Positions 1-9,637 of a DNA stretch of 64,000 nucleotides are shown one piece after another. The stretch is from Algorimicrobium sp002414705 (GTDB taxonomy: Bacteria; Bacteroidota; Bacteroidia; Flavobacteriales; Flavobacteriaceae), in NCBI GenBank assembly GCA_963972425.1, contig CAXAUF010000006.1, positions 1-64,000 on the forward strand, in the 5' to 3' direction. Made by a program: the position numbers and the translations under genes. Under the pieces are notes generated by a model, which searched no databases, was not told the DNA's origin, and saw only the letters and a program-made list of their open reading frames with translations. Numbering within the stretch: the stretch's first letter is position 1; every line of letters starts with the position of its first letter.

Positions 1-71
1 TACGAATCGGGACTTTTTTCGTTTTATACACGCTAGACTTCGTATATTTACATGAATTTAAACTGTTTTCT

Positions 72-2504
72 GTGATTAAAAACTCTGAAATTGATCTAGC
101 TTGGCAATTTGTTAATGAAACTGATAGAACTATTTTCTTAACTGGAAAGGCAGGTACCGGAAAAACAACATTTCTTCATAAATTAAAAAAAGAATCACTT
201 AAACGAACAGTTGTTGTTGCACCTACAGGTGTTGCTGCTATAAATGCTAAAGGTGTCACAATTCACTCCTTTTTTCAATTACCTTTTGGACCTATATTAC
301 CAGATGCAGATAATAATGCTTCCCAAGGATTCAATAGAAAGTTTAGTAAAACTAAAATCAATATTATTAAATCTATGGATTTATTGGTTATTGATGAAAT
401 TAGCATGGTTCGTGCAGATTTATTGGATGCTATTGATAAGACATTAAGACGCTTTCGGAATAAAAATAAAATATTTGGAGGTGTACAATTATTAATGATT
501 GGTGATTTGCAGCAATTATCACCAGTAGTTAAGGATCATGAATGGTCGTTACTTAAAAAATATTATAATAACGGTTTTTTTTTTAGTAGTCATGCTTATC
601 AGCAATGTTTGCCAATTACTATAGAGTTACGGCATATATACAGACAAGAAAATCCGGAATTCATTAATATCTTAAATGAAATTAGGAATAACAGGCTTTC
701 TAAAGAAGCTGAAATTATTCTGAATAAACGTTATAAACCAGACTTCAATCCTAATCCTGATGAAGGATACATTCAATTAACAACACATAATAGAAGGGCA
801 GAACAAACCAATCAATTTGAATTAGACACTTTGGATTCTATTTCTAAAAATTATGTAGCTGAAATAACAGGTAACTTTCCAGAACATGCCTATCCAAATA
901 AAGAAGAGTTAGTATTAAAGGTTGGAGCACAAGTTATGTTTATTAAAAATGACAGTTCCCAAGATAAACGCTATTTTAATGGTAAAATTGGTAAAGTTAT
1001 CCAGTTAAATAAAGATGAAGTCATAGTACGTTGTCCTGATGATAATTTTGATATAGTTACTACACCCGAGGTTTGGGACAATATTAATTATAATGTTAAT
1101 CAAGTAACGAAAGCAATTACGGAAGAAAAGATTGGCTCTTTTAATCAGATTCCTTTACGTTTAGCTTGGTCAATTACTATTCATAAAAGTCAAGGTTTAA
1201 CCTTTGAAAAAGCTATAATTGATGCACAGGGAGCATTTGCACATGGTCAAACTTATGTTGCTTTGAGCCGTTGTAAGTCACTAGAGGGTTTAGTCCTTAA
1301 AAGTAAAATCACTTCCAATCAAATTATTAGTGATAGTCATGTTATTTCTTTCAATGAAACAGCTAGCAAAAATCAGCCAGATGTTTCTGTTCTAAAAAAA
1401 TCGCAGAAGGTTTTCCAATTAGATCTTATTGCTGAAGTATTTAATTTTTATGAGTTTCTATATCCTGTAAATCGCATTTTGGATATTTTTTATAAAAATA
1501 GAGCCAGTATTGAAGGAAAAATAGAAGATCCTCTAATTGCCATTAAACATTCTGTAACTAATCTTCTAAAAATAGGTAATAGTTTTAATAATCAATTACG
1601 TGTGCTTTCAGATGATGAAACCATGCCAGAAAACAGTCATGTAATTCAGGATCGATTTATTAAAGCTCTTTCATATTTTAAAAATGAATTTGATACTATA
1701 ATTAATACATCATTTAAAACGTTCAATTTTACAACCGACAATCAGGCATTAGAAAAAGATATACTTAAGAATGCTGATGTAATTGAAGAATTATTAGAAA
1801 CAAAAACACTTTACTTTAAAGAATTATCAGATGGATTCAAAACGCGTTTGTTTTTAGAATTACGAGCTAAAGCTGTTTTTCTTGCGAAAGAAAAGCCCAA
1901 GAAACTTAAAAAAACGATTATTGATGGGACTACAAATGTAGAACTTTTTGAGCTTTTAAGAGTGTTAAGAAATGAAATTGCCCAAGAAAACGATTTAATC
2001 CATTACCAAATATTCACGCAAAAGGCGCTTTATGCTATGTGTGAAACTTTACCTACTTCCCAAAAAGAATTATTGGAAATAGATGGAATGGGAAAAGTTC
2101 GTGTTGAAAAATATGGTTCTGCTATTTTGAAGGTAATTTCTGAATTCTGTGATGAAAACGATATTGATTTTGAAGAAAAAGATGAAATTTTTAAATCAAA
2201 AAAAGATATTGTAAAAAAAGTAGATACTAAACTTCAATCTTTCAATTTATTTAAATCTGGTAAAACGATAGCTGAAATTGCCGATTTGCGCGAGTTGAAT
2301 GAGAACACTGTTTTCGGACATTTAGCAGCATTAATTCCTTCTGGTGACATTAAAGTGACCGATTTAATGTCTGATAAACACTATACAGAATTACAAAAAT
2401 TGATCCCGAAGTATACGTTTGAAAATCTATCAGATTTAAAACATCAACTTGATGAAAAGTATACTTACGGAGAAATTCGTTTAGTATTGGAAACGCTTAA
2501 ATAA
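72..2504 (+). CDS. PIF1-like helicase with C-terminal HRDC and HTH domains
   Basis: Probable ATP-dependent DNA helicase (810 aa) of the RecD/PIF1 type. The N-terminal motor carries a Walker A motif GKAGTGKTT near residue 25, a Walker B VIDEIS near residue 107, and the late helicase motif TIHKSQGLTFEKA near residue 367 followed by VALSRC. The C-terminal part holds an HRDC-like segment (about 617-690, with the helix-hairpin-like LLEIDGMGKVRVEKYG) and a helix-turn-helix tail of the HTH_40 type (about 710-800). These accessory domains suggest a role in processing DNA or RNA structures. The start is GTG at 72; no in-frame ATG precedes the P-loop. The family assignment is firm, the cellular role is not known from sequence. 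Confidence 0.88.
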   Translation: MIKNSEIDLAWQFVNETDRTIFLTGKAGTGKTTFLHKLKKESLKRTVVVAPTGVAAINAKGVTIHSFFQLPFGPILPDADNNASQGFNRKFSKTKINIIKSMDLLVIDEISMVRADLLDAIDKTLRRFRNKNKIFGGVQLLMIGDLQQLSPVVKDHEWSLLKKYYNNGFFFSSHAYQQCLPITIELRHIYRQENPEFINILNEIRNNRLSKEAEIILNKRYKPDFNPNPDEGYIQLTTHNRRAEQTNQFELDTLDSISKNYVAEITGNFPEHAYPNKEELVLKVGAQVMFIKNDSSQDKRYFNGKIGKVIQLNKDEVIVRCPDDNFDIVTTPEVWDNINYNVNQVTKAITEEKIGSFNQIPLRLAWSITIHKSQGLTFEKAIIDAQGAFAHGQTYVALSRCKSLEGLVLKSKITSNQIISDSHVISFNETASKNQPDVSVLKKSQKVFQLDLIAEVFNFYEFLYPVNRILDIFYKNRASIEGKIEDPLIAIKHSVTNLLKIGNSFNNQLRVLSDDETMPENSHVIQDRFIKALSYFKNEFDTIINTSFKTFNFTTDNQALEKDILKNADVIEELLETKTLYFKELSDGFKTRLFLELRAKAVFLAKEKPKKLKKTIIDGTTNVELFELLRVLRNEIAQENDLIHYQIFTQKALYAMCETLPTSQKELLEIDGMGKVRVEKYGSAILKVISEFCDENDIDFEEKDEIFKSKKDIVKKVDTKLQSFNLFKSGKTIAEIADLRELNENTVFGHLAALIPSGDIKVTDLMSDKHYTELQKLIPKYTFENLSDLKHQLDEKYTYGEIRLVLETLK

Positions 2505-2506
2505 AA

Positions 2507-2535
2507 AATCCCACTGATCATGACTCAATGGGATT
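2507..2535 (-). terminator. Terminator of the acyl-CoA dehydrogenase gene
   Basis: A 7-bp stem AATCCCA/TGGGATT is followed, on the minus strand, by an uninterrupted T run. On the plus strand the tail is weaker (CTTAAATTT), so it mainly ends the leftward dehydrogenase transcript but could act in both directions between these convergent genes. Confidence 0.75.
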
Positions 2536-2557
2536 CTTAAATTTATATTATGAAGAT

Positions 2558-3700
2558 TTAATCTCTTAACACGCCTCTAGAAATAACTATTTTTTGAATT
2601 TCTGAAGTTCCTTCGTAAATCTGTGTAATTTTAGCATCACGCATTAAACGCTCTACATGGTATTCTTTAACAAAACCATTTCCTCCATGTATTTGTACAG
2701 CTTCAACAGTATGTGTCATGGCAACTTGAGAAGCATACAGTTTTGCCATTGCACTAGACATATCATAATTATTACCTTGATCTTTATCCCAAGCAGCTTT
2801 CATAACTAACATACGAGCAGCTTCAATTTCTGTATACATATCAGCAATTTTAAAAGCAATAGCCTGATGATTACAAATTTCAGTGCCAAATGCTTTACGC
2901 TCTTTACTGTATTTTAAGGCTAATTCATATGCGCCAGATGCAATTCCTAAAGCTTGAGCAGCAATACCAATACGACCTCCAGAAAGCGTTTTCATGGCAA
3001 ATTTAAATCCGAAACCATCTGCACCTATTCTATTTTCTTTAGGCACTTTTACATCATTAAATTGTAATGTATGTGTATCACTTCCACGAATTCCTAGTTT
3101 ATCTTCTTTTGGACCCACATCAAAACCTGGTGTCCCTTTTTCAACGATAAAGGCGTTAATTCCATGATGTCCTTTATCTTTGTCAGTTTGAGCAATTACC
3201 AAATAAACATCTGCTCTACCACCACTTGTAATCCAGTTTTTAGTACCGTTTATTACATAGTGATCATCCATTTCAATAGCTGTTGTTTTTTGCGAAGTCG
3301 CATCACTACCAGCTTCTGGTTCACTTAAACAAAAAGCACCAACAAATTCACCTGTAGCTAACTTTGTTAAGTATTTCTGTTTTTGATCTTCATTACCATA
3401 CGCTTCAAGCCCATAGCAAACTAATGAATTATTTACTGACACAATAACTGAAGCAGATGCATCAATTTTAGAAAGCTCTTCCATGATTAAGACATACGAA
3501 ATAGCATCCATTCCACTTCCGCCATATTTAGGATCTACCATGATTCCCATAAATCCTAGATCTCCCATTTTCCTAACTAGATCTTGCGGGAATTCTTGTT
3601 TGTTATCACGTTCTATAACGCCTGGTAGTAATTCTGTTTGAGCAAAATCGCGCGCTGCGTCGCGAATCATGATATGTTCTTCGGTAAGATTAAAATCCAT
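2558..3700 (-). CDS. Acyl-CoA dehydrogenase (short-chain type)
   Basis: FAD-dependent acyl-CoA dehydrogenase (380 aa), catalysing the first step of beta-oxidation or a branched-chain amino-acid degradation step. Family features include CLSEPEAGSDA (about 130), the flavin-binding WITSGG, and the C-terminal QIHGGNGFVKEYHVERLMRDAKI with IYEGTSEIQKIVI; the Glu of YEGTSE is the usual catalytic base of short-chain members. Full length. A promoter with both -33 and -7 elements lies just upstream and the gene has its own terminator, so it looks monocistronic. Chain-length specificity cannot be read from sequence. Confidence 0.93.
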   Translation of the reverse strand: MDFNLTEEHIMIRDAARDFAQTELLPGVIERDNKQEFPQDLVRKMGDLGFMGIMVDPKYGGSGMDAISYVLIMEELSKIDASASVIVSVNNSLVCYGLEAYGNEDQKQKYLTKLATGEFVGAFCLSEPEAGSDATSQKTTAIEMDDHYVINGTKNWITSGGRADVYLVIAQTDKDKGHHGINAFIVEKGTPGFDVGPKEDKLGIRGSDTHTLQFNDVKVPKENRIGADGFGFKFAMKTLSGGRIGIAAQALGIASGAYELALKYSKERKAFGTEICNHQAIAFKIADMYTEIEAARMLVMKAAWDKDQGNNYDMSSAMAKLYASQVAMTHTVEAVQIHGGNGFVKEYHVERLMRDAKITQIYEGTSEIQKIVISRGVLRD

Positions 3701-3737
3701 AATAATGTATTATTGTTGAATTGATAAAAAATGATTG

Positions 3738-3768
3738 CAAAGATAAGGCTTTAAGCGCATTTTTTCAA
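3738..3768 (-). promoter_or_regulatory. Bacteroidota-type promoter of acyl-CoA dehydrogenase
   Basis: On the minus strand: TTG (3766-3768), 20 nt spacer, TATCTTTG (3738-3745), an exact match to the -33/-7 pattern of Bacteroidota housekeeping promoters. The start codon lies 37 nt downstream. Confidence 0.7.
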
Positions 3769-3792
3769 TTATGATTAGTATTTTTACATAAT

Positions 3793-4848
3793 ATGATAAA
3801 ATCTTCTTATTATGTATTGGGTGTTATGTCTGGAACATCATTGGATGGTGTAGATTTAGCGTATATTAATTTTACTTTTAACGGAAAATGGCATTATCGT
3901 TTTCTGAAATGTGAAACCATTGCTTACTCAAATATTTGGTTAATAAAACTTAAGAACCTCGTAGAGCTTTCAAAAAATAATTTAGAGCAAGTTAACTTGG
4001 ACTATACATTTTATCTTGCTTCTGTAATTAATGAGTTTTTAGAAAAAAATCAGATTTCAGACGTAGATTTTATTAGTTCCCATGGCCATACAGCTTTACA
4101 CCAACCTGAAAATGGTATTACAGTACAAATAGGGAATAAACAAGAATTATCCAATCTGACGAAACATACCGTAATTTGCGATTTTAGGATTCAAGATGTT
4201 TTGCTAGGAGGACAAGGTGCTCCTTTGGTTCCTATTGGTGATAAATTATTGTTTTCAGAATATGATTTTTGTTTAAATCTTGGCGGTTTTGCTAATATGT
4301 CATCGGAAATTGATGGTAGGCGAATAGCCTTTGATATTTGTCCTGTTAATATAGTTTTAAACTATTATGTAGCTTCTTTAGGAATGGATTATGATGATGC
4401 TGGAAATGTTGCAGCATCGGGACATATAAATAATGATCTTTTAAATCAGTTAAATACACTGGAGTTTTATTCTGAAACATATCCAAAATCTTTGGGTTTA
4501 GAATGGGTCGATAAGTATATTTTACCATGTATAAATTCTTATCAATTATCTGTCGCAGATATTTTAAGAACTTTTATAGCCCATATTTCAATACAGATAG
4601 GACGTCAATTACCTAGCGGAAACGTATTAGTTACAGGTGGAGGCGTATATAACTTGTTTTTAATAAAGGAAATAAAAAAACAAACATTAGCAGAAATCAT
4701 TATTCCGAATCCTGAATTAATAGAGTTCAAGGAAGCTTTGATATTCAGTTTGTTAGGTGTTTTGAAGTATAGAAATGAAATAAATTGTTTGGCAAGCGTT
4801 ACTGGCGCAAAAATGGATCATAGCTCTGGAATAACTTTTCTACCTTAA
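3793..4848 (+). CDS. anmK: Anhydro-N-acetylmuramic acid kinase
   Basis: Kinase that opens and phosphorylates 1,6-anhydro-MurNAc to MurNAc-6-phosphate during cell-wall recycling (351 aa, usual length). The family-defining N-terminal phosphate-binding motif GVMSGTSLDGVD is at residues 10-21; further conserved blocks are SSHGHTALHQP (about 95), the QIGN/ICDFR region, GGQGAPLVPIGD (about 137) and LNLGGFANMS (about 160), plus VTGGGVYN near the C-terminus. No etherase gene (murQ) is adjacent, so the rest of the recycling route must be elsewhere. Confidence 0.93.
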   Translation: MIKSSYYVLGVMSGTSLDGVDLAYINFTFNGKWHYRFLKCETIAYSNIWLIKLKNLVELSKNNLEQVNLDYTFYLASVINEFLEKNQISDVDFISSHGHTALHQPENGITVQIGNKQELSNLTKHTVICDFRIQDVLLGGQGAPLVPIGDKLLFSEYDFCLNLGGFANMSSEIDGRRIAFDICPVNIVLNYYVASLGMDYDDAGNVAASGHINNDLLNQLNTLEFYSETYPKSLGLEWVDKYILPCINSYQLSVADILRTFIAHISIQIGRQLPSGNVLVTGGGVYNLFLIKEIKKQTLAEIIIPNPELIEFKEALIFSLLGVLKYRNEINCLASVTGAKMDHSSGITFLP

Positions 4849-4887
4849 AATTATTGTAAAATTAATATTTAGCGCTTTATAGTTTTT

Positions 4888-4895
4888 TATATTTG
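4888..4895 (+). promoter_or_regulatory. -7 promoter box for the dehydrogenase/nhaD operon
   Basis: TATATTTG, exact TAnnTTTG match, 43 nt upstream of the start codon at 4939. No clear -33 TTTG at the expected distance. Confidence 0.55.
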
Positions 4896-4938
4896 TTCTG
4901 ACACAAATTTAATCTGACCATTAAAATAACTTCAATAA

Positions 4939-6165
4939 ATGAAAGAATTACTTCAAAAGTATGAGAATAAAGAACCAGAAATTATATTCAATTGGAAAGA
5001 TCCCGAAACAGAAGCAGAAGGCTGGACAGTAATTAACTCATTACGAGGAGGTGCTGCTGGAGGAGGTACTCGTATGCGAAAAGGTTTGGATATGAATGAA
5101 GTACTCTCTTTAGCCAAAACCATGGAGGTTAAGTTTACCGTCTCAGGTCCAGCCATTGGAGGTGCCAAATCAGGAATTAATTTTGATCCTAAAGACCCAA
5201 GAAAAAAAGGCGTTTTGGAACGATGGTATAAAGCCGTATCACCATTACTGAAAAGTTATTATGGTACAGGAGGCGATTTAAACGTAGATGAAATCCATGA
5301 AGTTATTCCAATTACAGAAGAAAGTGGTGTATGGCACCCACAAGAAGGTGTTTTTGAAGGTCATTTCAGACCAACTCAAGCCGATAAAATTAACCGGATT
5401 GGACAACTGCGTCAAGGTGTAGTAAAAGTAATTGAAAACCCTAATTATTCACCAAGTGTAGCTCGTAAATATACTGTAGCCGATATGATTACAGGTTTTG
5501 GTGTTGCAGAAGCGGTTAAGCATTATTATGATATTTTTGGTGGTTCTGTAGAAGGTAAGCGTGTCGTAGTTCAAGGATTTGGAAATGTAGGGGCAGCAGC
5601 AGCATTTTATATTTCTAAAATGGGCGCAAAAGTTGTTGGAATTATTGACATTGCTGGAGGCTTAATTAATGCAGAAGGTTTTTCTTTTGAAGAAATAACC
5701 AACTTATTCTTGATTAAATCTGGAAACACTCTTGGTGGTGATAATCTAATCCCTTTTAATGAAATGAATGAAAAGGTTTGGGCTTTAGAAACTGAAATAT
5801 TCTTACCATGTGCCGCTTCACGATTAATAACTCAACAACAAATTGATACCATGATAAATAGTGGTTTAGAAGTTATTTCTTGTGGTGCAAATGTACCGTT
5901 TGCAGATAAAGAAATTTTCTTCGGCTCTATTATGGAACATACAGATGAACGTGTTAGTTTAATACCAGATTTTATTTCAAACTGTGGAATGGCACGTGTT
6001 TTCGCGTATTTTATGGAACGACGTGTTCAAATGACGGATGAAGCTATTTTTCAAGATACATCTAACACCATAAAAAAAGCCTTACAAAATGTTTACAACG
6101 AAAATAATTCGAAAAAAGAAATAAGTAAAACCGCCTTTGAAATCGCATTAGGGCAATTAGTTTAA
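4939..6165 (+). CDS. Glu/Leu/Phe/Val family dehydrogenase
   Basis: NAD(P)-dependent amino-acid dehydrogenase (408 aa) performing reversible oxidative deamination. The N-terminal catalytic half has GGGTRMR (about 41-47) and GPAIGGAKSGI, whose Lys (about 77) is the catalytic lysine position; TGGDLNVDE supplies the conserved Asp. The C-terminal Rossmann domain carries VQGFGNVG (about 212). Residues choosing Glu versus Leu or Phe cannot be assigned safely, so a general name is given. It is 12 nt upstream of nhaD and probably co-transcribed, with its own -7 box. Confidence 0.9.
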   Translation: MKELLQKYENKEPEIIFNWKDPETEAEGWTVINSLRGGAAGGGTRMRKGLDMNEVLSLAKTMEVKFTVSGPAIGGAKSGINFDPKDPRKKGVLERWYKAVSPLLKSYYGTGGDLNVDEIHEVIPITEESGVWHPQEGVFEGHFRPTQADKINRIGQLRQGVVKVIENPNYSPSVARKYTVADMITGFGVAEAVKHYYDIFGGSVEGKRVVVQGFGNVGAAAAFYISKMGAKVVGIIDIAGGLINAEGFSFEEITNLFLIKSGNTLGGDNLIPFNEMNEKVWALETEIFLPCAASRLITQQQIDTMINSGLEVISCGANVPFADKEIFFGSIMEHTDERVSLIPDFISNCGMARVFAYFMERRVQMTDEAIFQDTSNTIKKALQNVYNENNSKKEISKTAFEIALGQLV

Positions 6166-6177
6166 TATATAGAATTT

Positions 6178-7572
6178 ATGGAATCAATTATAATTATCGT
6201 ATTCGTTTTAGGTTATTTAGCTATTACACTAGAACACAATTTAAAAATAGATAAACTTATCCCAGCTCTAGTCATGATGGCTGTTTGTTGGGCTTTAATT
6301 GCTTTAAGCATCGACACGTTTCCGCAGTGGTTTGATTCGGCAAAACATACTTTGTTAGATAATTTTGGGCTTTTAGGACATGATGAAAAAATGCATCTCA
6401 TGGAAGAAACACTGTTGCATCATTTAGGTAAAACAGCCGAAATATTAGTATTCCTTTTAGGTGCTATGACTATTGTTGAAATAATCGATTATTTTGATGG
6501 TTTTGCAACCATTAAAAACTTTGTAAAAACAAAAAGTAAAAGTCGTATTTTGTGGATATTTGCATTTCTAGCATTTTTCTTATCGGCTATGATTGATAAT
6601 TTAACGGCTACTATTGTTTTAATTTCCATACTTCAAAAACTAATTCATGATCGTGATGTTAGAATTTGGTACGCAGGTTTAATCATTATTGCTGCTAACG
6701 CTGGTGGAGCATGGTCTCCAATTGGCGATGTTACCACAACGATGCTATGGATCGGTAAAAAAGTAACAACAGGTCATTTATTTGTTTATTTATTCATACC
6801 ATCGTTGCTATGTATGCTAGTTCCAACCTTTATTGCATCCTATTTGCCTGCATTTAAAGGGAAAATTGATAACCCTGAAACTGAAGACGATAAGCCGAAG
6901 AGCAAGTATAGTGCTATCATGTTGTATTTAGGTTTGGCAGGTATTGTATCCGTACCAGTTTTTAAAACAGTTACACATTTACCACCTTATGTAGGGATGA
7001 TGTTAGCTTTAGGAGTTGTTGCTGTTTTTGCAGAAATATATAGTAATAGAAAATTTGCTATGTCTTTTGATGCAGACGAAGATGCTGATCACCAAGGTCA
7101 CCACAGTCCTGTTCATAAATCTTTGTCAAAAATTGAGTTACCTAGTATCTTATTCTTTTTAGGGATTTTAATGGCGGTTGCCGCTTTAGAATCTTTGGGG
7201 ATATTGTTTGGTTTTGCTTCAACATTACAAGACAGTATGCCTATGTTAGGTACGGAGTTACATCATGCAGGTGTTTCAGATTTAGTGGTGTTATTAATGG
7301 GTGTTGGATCGGCAGTTATAGATAACGTGCCACTGGTTGCTGCTAGTTTAGGTATGTTTTCTGAACCAATTGATAATGAGCTTTGGCACTTTATTGCTTA
7401 TGCAGCAGGAACAGGTGGAAGTATGTTAATAATAGGTTCTGCGGCAGGTGTTGTTGCCATGGGAATGGAGAAAATAGATTTTTTCTGGTACCTTAAAAAA
7501 ATTGGTTGGTTAGCCTTGATAGGCTTTTTAGTAGGTGCTGTAGCCTTTATGTTTACTAGAACCATTTTCTAA
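6178..7572 (+). CDS. nhaD: Na+/H+ antiporter NhaD
   Basis: Inner-membrane sodium/proton antiporter of the NhaD/ArsB ion-transporter superfamily (464 aa). It has many hydrophobic segments and conserved blocks typical of the family: FFLSAMIDNLTATIV (about 138-152), GGAWSPIGDVTTTMLW (about 178-193) and, in the second half, GSAVIDNVPLVAA (about 378-390) and GTGGSMLIIGSAAG (about 413-426). The two TATIV/VPLVA inverted-repeat regions hold the Asp and Asn residues usual for ion binding. It maintains Na+ and pH homeostasis, which fits a marine habitat. A His-rich cytoplasmic loop (about residues 300-315, DADHQGHHSPVHK) could be a pH-sensing or metal-binding stretch; this last point is inference. Confidence 0.93.
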   Translation: MESIIIIVFVLGYLAITLEHNLKIDKLIPALVMMAVCWALIALSIDTFPQWFDSAKHTLLDNFGLLGHDEKMHLMEETLLHHLGKTAEILVFLLGAMTIVEIIDYFDGFATIKNFVKTKSKSRILWIFAFLAFFLSAMIDNLTATIVLISILQKLIHDRDVRIWYAGLIIIAANAGGAWSPIGDVTTTMLWIGKKVTTGHLFVYLFIPSLLCMLVPTFIASYLPAFKGKIDNPETEDDKPKSKYSAIMLYLGLAGIVSVPVFKTVTHLPPYVGMMLALGVVAVFAEIYSNRKFAMSFDADEDADHQGHHSPVHKSLSKIELPSILFFLGILMAVAALESLGILFGFASTLQDSMPMLGTELHHAGVSDLVVLLMGVGSAVIDNVPLVAASLGMFSEPIDNELWHFIAYAAGTGGSMLIIGSAAGVVAMGMEKIDFFWYLKKIGWLALIGFLVGAVAFMFTRTIF

Positions 7573-7574
7573 TA

Positions 7575-7582
7575 TAATTTTG
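7575..7582 (+). promoter_or_regulatory. -7 promoter box for exbB
   Basis: TAATTTTG, exact TAnnTTTG match immediately after the nhaD stop codon and 40 nt before the exbB start. It suggests that exbB-exbD-tonB-folC can be transcribed independently of nhaD. Confidence 0.5.
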
Positions 7583-7622
7583 TACAACTTATTACGTTAA
7601 CAGTATAATAGTCACAAATCTT

Positions 7623-8324
7623 ATGATAAATACAATCATTCAGAACTCTCAAGAAGGAACTGAAATACTTACCGATGGCGAATCAGTTGAAAAAACGCTA
7701 TCCATTATAGAGTTAATAAGCAGTGGTGGTGCAGCTGGTCAGATAATAATTGCCATACTTTTTTTGCTTCTTATAGTAGCTTGCTACATTTATTTTGAGC
7801 GTTTATTCGCCATCAAAGCGGCATCGCAAATAGATAGCAATTTCATGAATCAAATTAAGGATCATGTTAGTAACGGAAAAATTGAAGCAGCACAAATTTT
7901 GTGCGCACAAGTCAATACACCTGTTTCGCGTTTAATAAATAAAGGGATTACCAGAATAGGTAAGCCGTTAGAAGATATTAATACCGCTATTGAAAACGCT
8001 GGGCGTTTAGAAATTTATGGACTAGAAAAGAATGTTAGTATTCTAGCAACCATTTCTGGAGCAGCACCAATGATTGGTTTTCTTGGAACCGTTGTAGGTA
8101 TGATATTAGCTATTTTTGAACTCGCAAACGCAGGAGGAACCATACAAATGGATGTTCTTGCCAGTGGTTTATATACGGCAATGACAACAACAGTTGCAGG
8201 TTTAATTGTTGGTATTGTTGCCTACATAACCTATAACCATTTAGTGGTTAAAACCAATAAGGTAGTCTATCAAATGGAAGCAAATTCCTTGGAATTTTTA
8301 GATCATTTAAACGAACCTATTTAA
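7623..8324 (+). CDS. exbB: MotA/TolQ/ExbB proton channel protein
   Basis: Inner-membrane proton-channel subunit (233 aa) that with ExbD powers TonB- or TolA-type energy transducers. Three membrane segments are visible (about 37-62, 135-162, 185-208), with the conserved TISGAAPMIGFLGTVVGMILAIFEL block and the MTTTVAGLIVGIVAYI helix of the ExbB/TolQ fold. The gene is 1 nt from exbD. It is either ExbB or TolQ; the transducer gene downstream resembles TonB/TolA equally. Confidence 0.88.
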   Translation: MINTIIQNSQEGTEILTDGESVEKTLSIIELISSGGAAGQIIIAILFLLLIVACYIYFERLFAIKAASQIDSNFMNQIKDHVSNGKIEAAQILCAQVNTPVSRLINKGITRIGKPLEDINTAIENAGRLEIYGLEKNVSILATISGAAPMIGFLGTVVGMILAIFELANAGGTIQMDVLASGLYTAMTTTVAGLIVGIVAYITYNHLVVKTNKVVYQMEANSLEFLDHLNEPI

Positions 8325-8325
8325 T

Positions 8326-8718
8326 ATGAACATACGCGGAAGAAATAAAGTAACACCCGAATTCAATATGTCGTCTATGACAGATATTGTATTTCTATTA
8401 CTTATATTTTTTATGATAGCTTCGACTTTAGTTACTACAAGTGCCATTGATATTTTATTGCCAAATGCCAGTGGAAAAACTGAAAACAAAAAATCAGTAG
8501 CGGTTAGCATAACCAAAGATTTAAGATATTATGTGGATCAAAAACTGGTAGGCGAAAGTATGCTGGAAGGCGAACTACTATCCGCTTTATCTAGTCAAGA
8601 CAAACCAACCGTTGTTTTGCGTGCTGAAAAAACGGTTCCTGTTGATAATGTGGTTAAGGTAATGGATATAGCTAATAGAAATAAAATTAAAGTTATTCTA
8701 GCAGTAAAACCTAATTAA
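8326..8718 (+). CDS. exbD: ExbD/TolR biopolymer transport protein
   Basis: Partner of ExbB (130 aa) with one N-terminal transmembrane helix, MTDIVFLLLIFFMIAS; its Asp is the essential protonatable residue of ExbD/TolR. The periplasmic domain contains the family-typical VVLRAEKTVPVDNVVKVMDIA. It couples proton flow to the energy transducer encoded 19 nt downstream. Confidence 0.92.
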   Translation: MNIRGRNKVTPEFNMSSMTDIVFLLLIFFMIASTLVTTSAIDILLPNASGKTENKKSVAVSITKDLRYYVDQKLVGESMLEGELLSALSSQDKPTVVLRAEKTVPVDNVVKVMDIANRNKIKVILAVKPN

Positions 8719-8737
8719 GACAACCCACGCTTCATTC

Positions 8738-9634
8738 ATGAAATATTTAGAGACTAAACACGAACGCAATTCTGCCAAGATTACGACTTTAATAATCGTT
8801 ATTTTGGTTTTACTTTTGTTTGTTGTTGGCCCTCCTTATATGGATCCACCTGAAGAATATGGTGTAGCCGTTAATTTTGGAAATTCAGATGTTGGTAGCG
8901 GAAATATCCAACCAAAGGAACCTGTAAAATCTGAACCTAAAAATATAGAACGCCCACCCGAAGAAGCCGTTTCAAAACCTCAAGAAACTAAATCTGAAGC
9001 AGCATCTGCCGAAAAAACAAAAGCCGAAGATGTAGTTACTCAAAATAACGAAGAATCTATAGCTATAGAAAAAAAGAAGCAAGCAGATGCTAAAGCAAAA
9101 ATTTTAGCTGACGCGAAAGCAAAAGCGCAGGCCGAAGCAGATGCCAAAGCAAAAGCTGAAGCAGAACAAAAAGCAAAGGAACAAGCAGAAAAAGAAGCCA
9201 AAAAGAAAAAGTTAGACGCTTTAATTGGAGGTGTTAGTAAATCTGAAGGTGCAACATCAGGAAGTGAAGGCGATGATAATAAACCAGGCGATAAAGGTCA
9301 ACTAGATGGCGACCCTTATGCGGCAAGTTATTTTGGAGACCCAGGTTCTGGTAATGGAGGTGTAGGATACGGTTTAAATGGACGTGGTAAGGCAACTTAT
9401 CAAAAATTAAAGCAAGACTGCAATGAGTCAGGCGTCGTTATCGTTCAAATAGAAGTTAATCGCGCTGGAAATGTTGTTAAAGTAATTCCAGGTGTTAAAG
9501 GCACAACCAACACCGCAGAGTGTTTACTGGAGCCAGCTAAAAAAATAGCTTTATCCCACAAATGGCGACCAGATAGCAATGCACCCACAACACAAGTTGG
9601 ATTTGTTAAAGTAAATTTCAATTTAGGTCAATAA
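8738..9634 (+). CDS. TonB/TolA-like energy transducer
   Basis: Periplasm-spanning energy transducer (298 aa). One N-terminal membrane anchor (about 16-34) is followed by a Pro/Glu/Lys-rich stretch and a long Ala/Lys/Glu-rich helix of repeated AKAKAEA-type units (about 105-162), as in TolA. A Gly-rich linker (about 165-225) leads to a small C-terminal domain with two Cys (CNESGVVIVQIEVNRAGNVV and AECLLEPA) typical of TonB C-terminal domains in Bacteroidota. With exbB and exbD it forms a complete energy module for outer-membrane transport. It is 3 nt upstream of folC. Confidence 0.85.
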   Translation: MKYLETKHERNSAKITTLIIVILVLLLFVVGPPYMDPPEEYGVAVNFGNSDVGSGNIQPKEPVKSEPKNIERPPEEAVSKPQETKSEAASAEKTKAEDVVTQNNEESIAIEKKKQADAKAKILADAKAKAQAEADAKAKAEAEQKAKEQAEKEAKKKKLDALIGGVSKSEGATSGSEGDDNKPGDKGQLDGDPYAASYFGDPGSGNGGVGYGLNGRGKATYQKLKQDCNESGVVIVQIEVNRAGNVVKVIPGVKGTTNTAECLLEPAKKIALSHKWRPDSNAPTTQVGFVKVNFNLGQ

Positions 9635-9637
9635 TTT

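Noticed and set aside
9060..9215. Low-complexity A/G-rich repeat
   Set aside because: It encodes the Ala/Lys/Glu helix of the TonB/TolA-like transducer, not a separate element.
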